From Bolinopsis microptera (lineage: Eukaryota > Ctenophora > Tentaculata > Lobata > Bolinopsidae), in the NCBI RefSeq assembly GCF_026151205.1, contig NC_087073.1, positions 8,719,411-8,783,410 of the forward strand: 64,000 nt of DNA, given 5' to 3'. Within the stretch, counting starts at the first letter, position 1. Each line of letters starts with the position of its first letter. The notes beneath the pieces were generated by a model that searched no databases, was not told the DNA's origin, and worked only from the letters and a program-made list of their open reading frames with translations. Positions 51,787-62,560 of this stretch are shown here, piece by piece. The position numbers and the translations under genes were made by a program.

Positions 51787-53589
51787 CTATGAATATTTCA
51801 CCATCGAACTCCAGATAAAGCCGACAGTATTCACCAGACACGCTGCAAGTGCTGTTGCAATCAGAGGAATTTCGCTTGCCCTAGAAACAGTCAATCCGCT
51901 GAGCACAGTTCCCACTGCTTGAGAAATACAGAAGCAGAAGTTGAAAACTGCTGTAGATTGCTCTGCTAAACCGCCCGTCTTCACGCCCCACTTTTCGTAC
52001 ATACCAAATTTACTCATAACGGCTATGTTTAAAACTGCTGCATCCCCAAACCCGACAAGCGCTGAACCTATTTCGAAAGAAGCTGGGAAGGCTAGAAACT
52101 CTGTCGTAGATCCAAAAGCTAGAATAGCTCCCACATAGAATGCTATATTACCTATAAGCATAACAGAATTTGACTTCATTTTCCTGTCTGCTACGAAACC
52201 AAGAGTTATGCTTGAAAGAAATCCAACAACAGTCATCAATGAGCTGAGCAACACGGCCGTACTCAGTGATTTTCCAGTGAACTTTTTTATCCTTTGTGGG
52301 ATAGCATACAAGAGAAGAATGTAAGTAACGTTGTTCAGGAAAACTGCGACATCAGGAACACAAAAAGCCAGTCGTTGAGTCCTACTAGGTTTGTCTTTTA
52401 GACTCTTCCCATTTGTGCTAGGATCTGTACTAGTCGTCGATACTTTGTTTGAAGCCAACACCTCCTTAATCTCCACATTTCTCTGTAATCTGCCAATAAA
52501 TGGGAGGAATAAGATGGGGATAATACCGAAGATAGCGATAAGAAATCCAGTGAGTATCCATCCCCCTGCTATGTAGAGTTGTGTCCCAACAATTACTGCT
52601 ACGATTGTTCCTACATGCATCGATCCACTTATGATAACCATCAATGTCTTCTTATCTGCCAAATACAGATCCACAATCTCTCCCTGGAAGTACTTTGGTA
52701 AATATAAAATATAGCACGGTCGTACCATTTTGGTATATAATCAATTCTTTGCATTGATATTTGAGCCGAGAATTCAATGCATGGTGTTAAAACTGACATG
52801 TATGTTTAATGTTTATCCAAGCCGCACACGCATGCGTATAGGCGTACATAATTTAAACCATTTATTTTATGCCGTTCATAATTTTGGTACATTAGTTGTG
52901 AATCTCAATATATAAATATAATGATTAAATAACTCACCTGGACGATCACAAAGAAAAGTCCAGCAAAAACGCCCTGTAAAGCTCTGGTAACTCCAATAAC
53001 AGTAAACACAAGCGTTCCTTCCGGATTCTTCTCCACCATTGCATCTACTGCAGCCATTACGAAGTAGCACAAAATGTTGCCCGAAATAAGGATTAAACAT
53101 CTTTTTGTAAGTTGAATCTTTCTGAAGCCAGGGAGGATAGTGGAAATGTAAGGGCTGATAGCTTGGGTGATAACCATTGTTGATATGACTAAAGTACCTG
53201 TTCAGAGAAATGTGCTGTCAAAACATTTTAACATTGTGGGAATACTTTCTTGATCATTTGTAATGAAACTGTTGCAAGTGTGATTGAGTGAAATTTTAAC
53301 ATATCGCTGATATGTTAGTGTTTTAGATGGTACTCACCAAACGTTTTATTCAGGCCATTCTCTGTTAGAAAATCTATGTAAAATCCAGCCGTGTAATTTC
53401 TTGCTATGAAAACAGTTCCACTTCCAAAACAGGCAAATAGGACAATCAAAGCTAGTTGACAGCTTGTTATTTTTTAGCATCTCCTGCAGGACTTATTCTG
53501 TCCGAAGGTTTACTGTTATTAGATTCCAACTCCAGAATTCCAACTGCAGCGTTGTTTGCTACAACATAATCATTATTGTCTCCATCCAT
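51787..53589 (-). pseudogene. MFS transporter, array copy C (frameshift near the start)
   Basis: Three exons, since the first intron of A, B and D is absent: 53589-53338, 53197-52938, 52683-51787. Exons 2 and 3 are intact and encode all but the N-terminus, with a C-terminal SSMVKYS variant. In the fused first exon one base is missing around 53470 (GATGCTAAAAAATAAC instead of GATGCTAAAAAGATAAC), giving a stop after about 40 codons. If the missing base is a sequencing error in the A run, this is a functional gene like copy E. The remaining frame shows no other damage, which fits either a very recent loss or an error. Confidence 0.65.
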
Positions 53590-54883
53590 CACTTCCAGTT
53601 ATCAACGAAAAAGTAGTAACTACAGACCACTGCTTTAATCGAAACGTTCCCGTAAGGAAATGATAAGAAAGTAAGAACGAACGAAAAAATGAAATTGCAA
53701 AGAATCAGCAACCAGTTTGCTGATAAGATTTGAGTTACACAATCTTATCACTGTTTAATTAATTACATTATTATTTATCCGTTCAAAATTCGACACCGAA
53801 AGGACCACGCCAACATATAATACATATTATATTATGTTGTAAATTATAAATATCTAATTGGTCCTACAAATTAATAAGAATAAAACCAATGTTCTTCGTT
53901 TTTGAACACAGTGAGCTGGACGCCCAATTCACAAAACAATGTTCGCTAATTGAAGATTAAAAGTGGGTCGCTGCACAACAATAAAATCAAGATCAGTGTT
54001 TCTCAGTGCCGGCAGTAAAATAGTGAAATAGGCTCGGAATTTCGATGTTCGTAAATTAATTATGTCGCGTGAAATGGATATGTAAAGATCCAGACACTGC
54101 AATATAAACAGTGTTAAATTCACTCATCTGGGAAAATGTACGGGGTGCAAAGATCACGGCATACCGCCAAAGTCATCATTCCTGCGAATTTTTCACTTAC
54201 AATCATATAATAAAGATTTTTAATCAAATCAGTTGATTTCATATTTTTTGCCAGCTTAGATTCACATACAGCAAAATATTTTCATCATCAGTTCCAAAAG
54301 AGATGAGACCCGTATGGCGTATATCTTGATCCATCTGTGTTAGGAAAATCTGAACCACTGGTTCTCGGTATGAAAGGTCTCAATTATTGCTGAATTACGC
54401 CTCTAGTCGTTGCGGCAAATCGTTCTGTGTGGTATCGGGAAATAGCGAATAGTTCAATTCCCTCAGTTTTAAATAACTTTCAAATTAACATAGTTTATGA
54501 AGTAACTGTCGACTGTCAAGTATAGTTTATCATAGTACATATTAATATCATAGGGCCCTTGGCCAAACTGTATAATAATTAATATTGTGATTAATTGATA
54601 TTTACATTTTTATGGTATTGACATTACTATCCGCCAGTAATTTTTAAATTCGAGATCATGAAACAGTTAAACCAGTGATCAAATTGAGATAAACTTTGAA
54701 AATAACAGTATCATCAAAATATAGAATAAATATTAAATATGAACCTTCTGTTGCTTAAAAATAGTAAAACAAAAACCAACAAATCTGTCGTTCAATAGAA
54801 AGTCGGGAAATACTACACAACATCATAATGAGATTATTGTTAGTCATTCTTACGTTTTTGGAGCGGGGGCAAGTTTGTGACTA
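53590..54883. other. Spacer between array copies C and D
   Basis: Repeated 5' flank of the array (to about 54230), then repeated 3' flank (to 54883). This is the form without the LINE found in the A-B spacer and can serve as the empty-site reference. No gene. Confidence 0.7.
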
Positions 54884-56666
54884 TCATTTGACCAGCATGC
54901 AAAAGATAAAGCCCACAGTATTCACCAGACAAGCTGCAACTGCTACTCCAATAGCAGGAATTTCACTTGCTCTAGTGAGAGTAAGGCCACTGAGAACAAC
55001 GCCAACAACCTGAGACATGCAAAAGAAAAGGTTGAAAACTGCTGTAGATCGCTCAGCCAAACCATTTGTTTTCACTCCCCACTTTTCGAACAAACTGAAT
55101 TTGCTCATAACAGCTATGTTTAAAACTGCCGCATCTCCAAATCCCAGAAGCACAGAGCCTATTTCAAAGGAAGCCGGGAACACCAGAAAATCTGTCGTTG
55201 ACCCAAAAGCTAGAACGGCTCCCAAGTAAAATGCTATATTACCTATAAGCATGACAGTATTTGCCCTTATTTTCCTGTCTGCTATAAATCCAAGGGCTGT
55301 ACTCGAAAGAAATGCAACAACGATCATCAATGAGCTGAGTAAGACAGCTGTACTCAGTGACTTACCATTGAACTCTTTTAATCTTGGTGGAATAGAATAC
55401 AGGAGGATAATGTAAACACTGTTATTCAGGAAGACGGCGACATCAGGAACAAAGAAAACCAGTTGTTGACTTCTGCTTGGTTTGTCTTTTAAAATGCGTC
55501 CATTTCCGTTCCCTTCATGTTCAGTCGTTGTCGACAATACTCGATTTGTAGCCGCCCCAGTCTCCACCATTCGTTGTATTCTTCCGATGAATGGGAGGAG
55601 TAGGATGGGAATGATATCAAAGATAGCGATAAGAAATCCTGTTAGCATCCATCCTCCCGATATGTATAGTTCGGCGCCAACAATTACTGCTATGATAATC
55701 CCTACATGCATCGATCCACTTATGAAAACCATCAATGTCTTCTTATCTGCCAAATACAAATCCACGATCTCTCCCTGAAGTAAATATTATGAAATTATCA
55801 ACATTTTTGTTATAAATTTGCATTCAGACCTAAAATCCTGATTGAGATGGATCCTTCATTTAATCTGCAACTACATACAATATAGGAGTTAGTAATCAAA
55901 CTCGCCTGTACAGTCACAAAGAAGAGTCCAGCACAGAAACCTTGTAAAGCTCTGCTAACTCCAATAACAGTGAATACAAGCGCTCCTCTTGGTTCCAATT
56001 TTACCATTACATCTACTGCAGCCATTACGAAGTAGCACAAAATGTTGCCCGTAATGAGCATCAAACATCTTTTTGTAAGTGGAATCTTTCTGAAGCCAGG
56101 GAAGATAGTGGAAATGTAGGGGCTGATAGCTTGGGTGATGACCATTACTACTATAGCTATAGTACCTGTCAGGAGAAAGTAACGGTCAAAACATTTTATA
56201 TTTTTTCACTGAAACTTTTACAGTATGACTTTGTGTTTAGAGGTCGATTACGAAAATGTTTACGATGCTTACCAAACGTTTTATTCAGGCTATTCTCTGT
56301 TAGAAAATCTATGTAAAACCCAGCCGTGTAATTTCTTGCTATGAAAACAGTTCCATTTCCAAAACAGGCAAATATGACAATCAAAGCTAGTTGATAATTT
56401 GTTATCTTTTTAGCATCTCCTGGGGGATAATTATCTCATTAAAGTCAGCTTACGGCTTAAACCTTACTTTGTAAACATGAAATGAGTTATATCTAAATAG
56501 AAGCTGAAGTAAAGTTGACAAATTGCATTACTTAATAAAAAGGTTAACCTTTAGTATCTCCTGGAGGACTTATTCTGTCCGAGGGTTTACTGTTATTAGG
56601 TTCCAACTCCAGAACTCCAACTGCAGCGTTGTTTGCTACTACAACATCATTATTGTCTCCATCCAT
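54884..56666 (-). CDS. MFS transporter, array copy D (intact, near twin of A)
   Basis: Exons 56666-56549, 56419-56273, 56165-55906, 55774-54884 have exactly the exon lengths of copy A and give 471 residues. Over the 293-residue C-terminal exon the two proteins differ at about five positions (for example VF/VL, RIKEF/RLKEF, KTD/KTN). The GC donor of intron 3 (CAG|GCGAGT) is shared. The spacing A to D is 10.7 kb, with B and C between. The near identity therefore points to recent block duplication or gene conversion. The substrate is unknown, as for A. Confidence 0.85.
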
Positions 56667-56893
56667 CACTTCCAGTTATCAACGGAAAAGTAGTTACAGA
56701 CCACTGCTTTAATCGAAATCACAAAGAAATTTTCGCTGATTGAAGATTAAAAGTGGGCAGCTGAAGACACAGCAATAAAATCAAGATCAGTGTAGCATAT
56801 AACAATTACTTCACTGTGCTTGATCACTGATGCTTGCGAAGTTGCTGTGATTTGTTTCTGATTGAAATCCGTTTGTTTAACAGTATATAACAG

Positions 56894-58058
56894 TAGACCC
56901 GGGTATGCCTATGGCGACAATTAAGGCCACAGGGGGGGGGGGGTTCCGAGGTCGAAAAAACGTTTTTTGCCAGTTGGCAGACCACGTACTATCTGACGCT
57001 TGCACACCACCCTTAGCCCCCCAGAGCGCCTAGTTTGTCGTAAAATTGAGGTTAACTATTGCCTTTTTAATCAGTTAACCTCACAAATAACTACTAGTTC
57101 TTAACATTTTGTTGCTCTCATCACAAGTTAAACTTATCAATGGGCATCAATTGGCCATCCAATGTGAACAGAACTATTATATGTCCTTTATTTGTTGGAA
57201 AATAGAGGTTAACATATTTTCTCAGAATCAGTCTTTTGACTCTCCTGAACAATTTATTTATCACCTCAAAAACCTATCTTCTCCTAGAGCTTTTATACAT
57301 TTCACCTCAAATTTGGAACTTATGTTCCTGACATAAATTTAAAAGTTTGTTATGTAACGATTGTTGTAATTTTGCTCCTAACTCTTTATAGGAGGTTAAC
57401 CATTTTAAATTTTGTAACCCGCACTCATGGTTAACCTCATATCTCAGCTTTGGAGCAAGATATCATAAATCGTTACATAACAAAAACTCAAAATACCTTG
57501 AAGAACATTGTTGCCAAGTTACAAGGTTCTAAGTCATAAACTGAAAAATAAGATAGATTTTGAACACAATTTCATTTAAAGTTTTCATTAAACAATAGAA
57601 TTACAGGTAAACCTCAAAATTCAACGCGCGATATCTTCAAATAGGAAACTTTGTTTTCGGTAAGGACAAAAGCATTTGAAAATTTAGATCAAGCTCTACA
57701 ACATATCTCAAAATCTCAAAATTGACCTCAGACCCATCCCCCCCCCCCTGTGGCCTTAACCCCCCAACATTTGACCCCCGACAATGGACCCCCGACAATT
57801 GACCACAGTGTAATTACATATGGGGTCAATTGTCGGGGGATCAATTGTCGGGGGGTCAATGGTTGTACTAAGCCCTAGATTTCGCGACAATTGACCCCAG
57901 TGTAATTACATAGGGGTCAATTGTCGAATGTCGTGGGATCAATTGTTGGGGGGTCAATTGTCGTACTAAACCCTAGATTTCGCGACAATTGACCACAGTG
58001 TAATTACATACTCATAGGGGGTCAATTGTCGGGGGGTCAATTGTCGCGGTACCGGTCT
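56894..58058. mobile_element. Outer inverted-repeat element with CGACAATTGACCCC repeats
   Basis: The left end TAGACCCGGGTATGCCTATG followed by GCGACAATT is an imperfect inverse of the right end AATTGTCGCGGTACCGGTCTA. The right half (57766-58058) is built from repeated CGACAATTGACC words in both orientations, with longer units of roughly 100 bases (..ACTAAACCCTAGATTTCGCGACAATTGACC.., CAGTGTAATTACATA). The inner TTAA element interrupts it near the left end. No protein is encoded. Confidence 0.6.
56925..57755. mobile_element. TTAA-flanked element with G-tract terminal inverted repeats
   Basis: The 831-bp segment begins GGCCACAGGGGGGGGGGGG and ends with the exact inverse (a C run, then TGTGGCC). 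It is immediately flanked by TTAA on both sides (56921-56924 and 57756-57759), the target duplication typical of piggyBac-type elements. The interior holds many GAGGTTAACC-like words in both orientations and no transposase ORF, so it is non-autonomous. Confidence 0.7.
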
Positions 58059-58464
58059 AAAAACTGCGTACAGCTCTTTCATTGCCCCCTTTTGTTTGGC
58101 TTCCACCTTCGATCTTTTTTCTTAGGTTGCTCAGCTTGTGATTTTTATAATTAAATGTTACATTCTCTATCATTTGTAAGAATTACTGTTGTTTTTAACC
58201 ATGTTCCTTTTTTGTTGGCTAGAGATGTAATTTTATTTACGAAGATATCACCTACTTAATGCCGTTTCATTGCTTATCCAATTTAACAACTAAATGAAAC
58301 TACTATTCAGGAGAAAACAGTCGATCGGGATTGGGACCCATGACATTCCATAAGTATAAATCGTCACTCATAAGCCATTACAAAAAGCAATTTAAATTTT
58401 AAATCCACAAGTTTATAACGGTCATATCGATAACACTGTCCTTAGAAAAACAGGATTCCAATGA

Positions 58465-60265
58465 CTATTTCACCATAGAACTCCAGATAAAGCCGACAGT
58501 ATTCACCAGACACGCTGCAAGTGCTGTTGCAATCAGAGGAATTTCGCTTGCCCTAGAAACAGTCAATCCGCTGAGCACAGTTCCAACTGCTTGAGAAATA
58601 CAGAAGCAGAAGTTGAAAACTGCTGTAGATTGCTCTGCTAAACCGTCCGTCTTCACGCCCCACTTTTCGTACATACCAAATTTACTCATAACGGCTATGT
58701 TTGAAACTGCTGCAGCACCGAACCCGACAAGCGCTGAACCTATTTCGAAAGAAGCCGGGAAGGCTAGAAACTCTGTCGTAGATCCAAAAGCTAAAATGGC
58801 TCCCACATAGAATGCTATATTACCTATAAGCATAACAGAATTTGACTTCATTTTCCTGTCTGCTACGAAACCAAGAGTTATGTTTGTAAGAAATCCAACA
58901 ACAATCGTCAATGAGCTGATCAGCACGGCTGTGCTCAGTGATTTTCCAGTGAACTTTTTTATTCTTTGTGGGATAGCGTACAAGAGAAGAATGTAAGAAA
59001 CGTTGTTCAGGAAAACTGCGACATCAGGAACACAGAAAGCCAGTCGTTGACTCCTACTAGGTTTGTCTTTTAGACTCTCTCCATTTGTGCTAGGATCTGT
59101 ACTAGTCGTCGATACTTTGTTTGAAGCCAACACCTCCTCATTCTCCATATTTTTCTGTATTCTGCCAATAAATGGGAGGAATAAGATGGGGATGATACCG
59201 AAGATAGCGATAAGGAATCCAGTGAGCATCCATCCCCCTGCTATGTAGAGTTGTGTCCCAACAATGAATGCTACGATTGTTCCTACATGCATCGATCCAC
59301 TTATGATAACCATCAATGTCTTCTTATCTGCCAAATACAGATCCACAATCTCTCCCTGGAAGTACTTTGGTAAATATAAAATATAGCACGGTCGTACCAT
59401 TTTGGTAGATCAATTGTTTGCATTGATATTTGAGCCGAGAATTCAATGCATGATGTTAAAACTGACATGTATGTTTAATGTTTATCCAAGCTGCACGCGC
59501 ATGCTTATTATAGGCGTACGTAACATAAACCATTAATTTGATGCCGTTCATAATTTTGGTGCATAAGTTGTAAATCTCAATATATAAATATAATGATTAA
59601 GTAACTCACCTGGACGATCACAAAGAAAAGTCCAGCAAAAACGCCCTGTAAAGCTCTGCTAACTCCAATAACAGTAAACACAAGCGCTCCTTCCGGATTC
59701 TTCTCTACCATTACATCAACTGCAGCCATTACGAAGTAACACAAAATGTTGCCCGTAATGAGCATCAAACATCTTTTTGTAAGTTGAATCTTTCTGAAGC
59801 CAGGTAGGATAGTAGAAATGTAAGGGCTGAAAGCTTGGGTGATAACCATTGTTGATATGGCTAAGGTACCTGTTCAAAGAAATGAACTATCAAAACATTT
59901 TAACTTTGTGGGAGTACTTTCTTGATAATTTGTAATGGAACTGAAAGTGTGATTGAGTGACATTTTAAAGATCACATATTGCTGATATGTTAGTGTTTTA
60001 ATTGATACTCACCAAACGTTTTATTGAGGCTATTATCTGTTAAAAAATCTATGTAAAATCCAGCCGTGTAATTTCTTGCTATGAAAACAGTTGTACTTCC
60101 AAAACAGGCAAATAGGACAATCAAAGCTAGTTGACAGCTTGTTATCTTTTTAGCATCTCCTGGAGGACTTATTCTGTCCGAGGGTTTACTGTTATTAGGT
60201 TCCAGCTCCAGAACTCCAACTGCAGCGTTGTTTGCTACTACATAATCATTATTGTCTCCATCCAT
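58465..60265 (-). CDS. MFS transporter, array copy E (intact, three exons)
   Basis: Exons 60265-60013, 59869-59610 and 59355-58465 give 467 residues. It is the same fold and motifs as copy A, but the first exon is continuous through GDAKKITSCQLALIVLFACF, so the first intron of A, B and D is absent. The intron after the second exon has a normal GT donor. The start is ATG 60265 (MDGDNNDYVVANN); one codon upstream is GTG. It is closest to copy C, with the two C-terminal exons differing at scattered positions. An SSMVK C-terminus is seen. Confidence 0.85.
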
Positions 60266-62560
60266 CACTACCAGTTATATACGGAAAAGTTGTTACAGAT
60301 CACTGCTTTAATCGAAACGTTACCGTAAGGAAATGATAAGAACGAATAAAAAAATTAAATTGCAAAGAATCAGCAACCAGTTTTTGAGTTACACAATCTT
60401 ATTCTTATCACTGTTTAATTAATAAAATTGTTATTTATCCGTTCAAAATTCGACACCGAAAGGACCACGCCAACAACATATAATACATATTATATTATTT
60501 GTAAATTATAAATATCTAATCACAATGCTGGCAAGCATGACCGTGCCTCTTATATTCACAATACTATTTACCCCCTTTACTATTTACCCCCCTTTACTAT
60601 TTACCCCCTTTATTATTTACCCCCTTTACTATTTACCCCCTTTACTTTTATAGCCCCTTTACTATTATACCCCCTTTACTGTTATACCCCGTTATTGTTT
60701 TTCAGGCATTAAGACTCGTCGAAAGTAGTTGAGCAGGTATATTTAAGTTCAAATCATTCTAATTCAATGTTAAAGATGACAGGAATAATAAATAGTTGTG
60801 TGGAGGTTTTTAAGAAATTTGCGCAAAATACGCGCCAGCATGTTATACGAAATTCGGTAAAAAACCCAAAATCGCAGTATTCAGGTGCCTTAAAAACCAT
60901 GTTAAAATTGAGTTAGAGATTTGAAACTTTGCAGGGCGTCTAGACGTTGACCAAATCGACTGTTAAAAAAATTTCGTGTTTCAGGAGTATCGGGAAGTGG
61001 GAACCCCTGTTTCTGGAACCCCTGTTTTACGACAGATTGTCGGGACATATATTATGTACATACATACATATATTCATTATTCAGGGATAGACGCTTTGCC
61101 AGTCAATTATAGGTTATATTCAGATGTCCGTAGATTCAGAATATTTAAAGATACAGCCATCTCGGACCACAGGTCTTGAAGATAATTGTTTAGACTTTAG
61201 TTTACATTATGTTAAAAAGTAATTCAACGTCATTATCACCACTTGATGACGTCATCAAGTTAACCATTTTTAAAACTTGATTTTTCACAAAGTAATCACT
61301 TTTAAAATCGATTTTACGCCATTAAGGAGTAATTTTATTCAAAATTTGGGGGCATATTGAAGTTAGATAATTGTTTTTAAGCATTCTGAAAATCTACCGG
61401 AAAGTTTTTCTAGCTTGCTCCTTCATTTCGATATTCGCTATTGAAGTTAGTATTTTTTTAAAGAATAATGTTATAAAAACGCTAATTTTACGTTCTAGTA
61501 TTCTCTGGTGTTGCACCATCCCTTGGGTTGTGGAGCTCAATTTTGCTTCTTAAAGGTTTAAATTGTGTCATAGGCTAGTTTTAAAGTTAAAAGTCGAAAA
61601 GTTGCACACGTGGGGCCACGCCCAAATTGATAGAAAATTGCTAAAATCACTGAAAATTGCTGTTTTCACCAATTTCTGTCAACTTTGGAGTGCCGTTGTG
61701 ATTACAGTTCTTCTTGAAATACTTTGAAACTTTTCATAATTTCATGCTTATCAAACTATATATAAAACACCAACATGCAAAAATTCACGGTAATTCAATA
61801 TTGGATGCGCACGCAACTTCCGCTCAAGGTTTGCACGTGCGAAAGGTGAACATTTTGCTCATTCGTGATTTTGAACAAATTCTGCTTTGCCACGACAGTT
61901 CAATGTCATTATATATGAATTTAATGCCAACTTGAATGAGTATAAAGTGGCATATTCAGTCAGTGATCGACCGATATGCTTACCTAAACACAAGGAAATG
62001 TTTTTAAAGGAAAAAGTTCGAAATCGTTGAAACTTCCTCCTTATTAATGAAGATATCAGTTTATATTTCGACTTTATAAAGTACCCTGACATTATAATCA
62101 AAAAGAGATGATATTTGACCAAAACCCATAATCATGGGTAGAGTGGACCGCTGCCAGTGTCTCTCTGCTCTCTTTCCCAAACAAAAGGAAATGATATTAA
62201 TTTGATTGACCGTTCTCAAATGCAAAATGATACCGCGAGAATGAAATCGGTCGCTCGCTTTTCCCATGAAATTTATTATGGGAAAGTTTATTGTCAAATT
62301 GGTCCTACAAATTAATAAGAATTAAAACCAATGTTCTTCGTTTTTGAACACAGTGAGCTGGACGCCCAATTCACAAAACTATGTTCGCTAATTGAAGATT
62401 AAAAGTGGGCCGATGCACAACAATAAAATCAAGATCAGTGTTTCTGAGAAACACTGACCTTCATTTTATTGTTGAAACTTTTTTACTGAGAAACTTTCTC
62501 AGTGCTGGCATTAATTATGTCGCGTGAAATGGATACGTAAAGATCCAGACACTGCAATAC
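60266..62560. other. Right flank of the array, split by a 1.8-kb insertion
   Basis: 60266-60526 and about 62298-62559 together make one array 5' flank. The sequence between (about 60527-62297) is absent from the equivalent C-D spacer. It contains a tandem repeat at its left end and no ORF I can support. I could not identify its class. Confidence 0.6.
60561..60697. repeat. Tandem repeat of CCCCCTTTACTATTTA
   Basis: About eight units of a 15-17 base word, drifting to ACTATTATA and ACTGTTATA at the right end. It lies at the left edge of the inserted segment. Confidence 0.85.

Larger units (their letters stand above)
56667..58464. other. Spacer between array copies D and E, with nested elements
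   Basis: Short array 5' flank, then two nested inverted-repeat elements (56894-58058), then unique sequence and the 3' flank of copy E. No gene. Confidence 0.6.

Noticed and set aside
47706..52138. Plus-strand ORFs of 60-70 codons within the array, recurring in each copy
   Set aside because: They are complementary-strand readings of exon 4 of the MFS genes, repeated because the genes are repeated.
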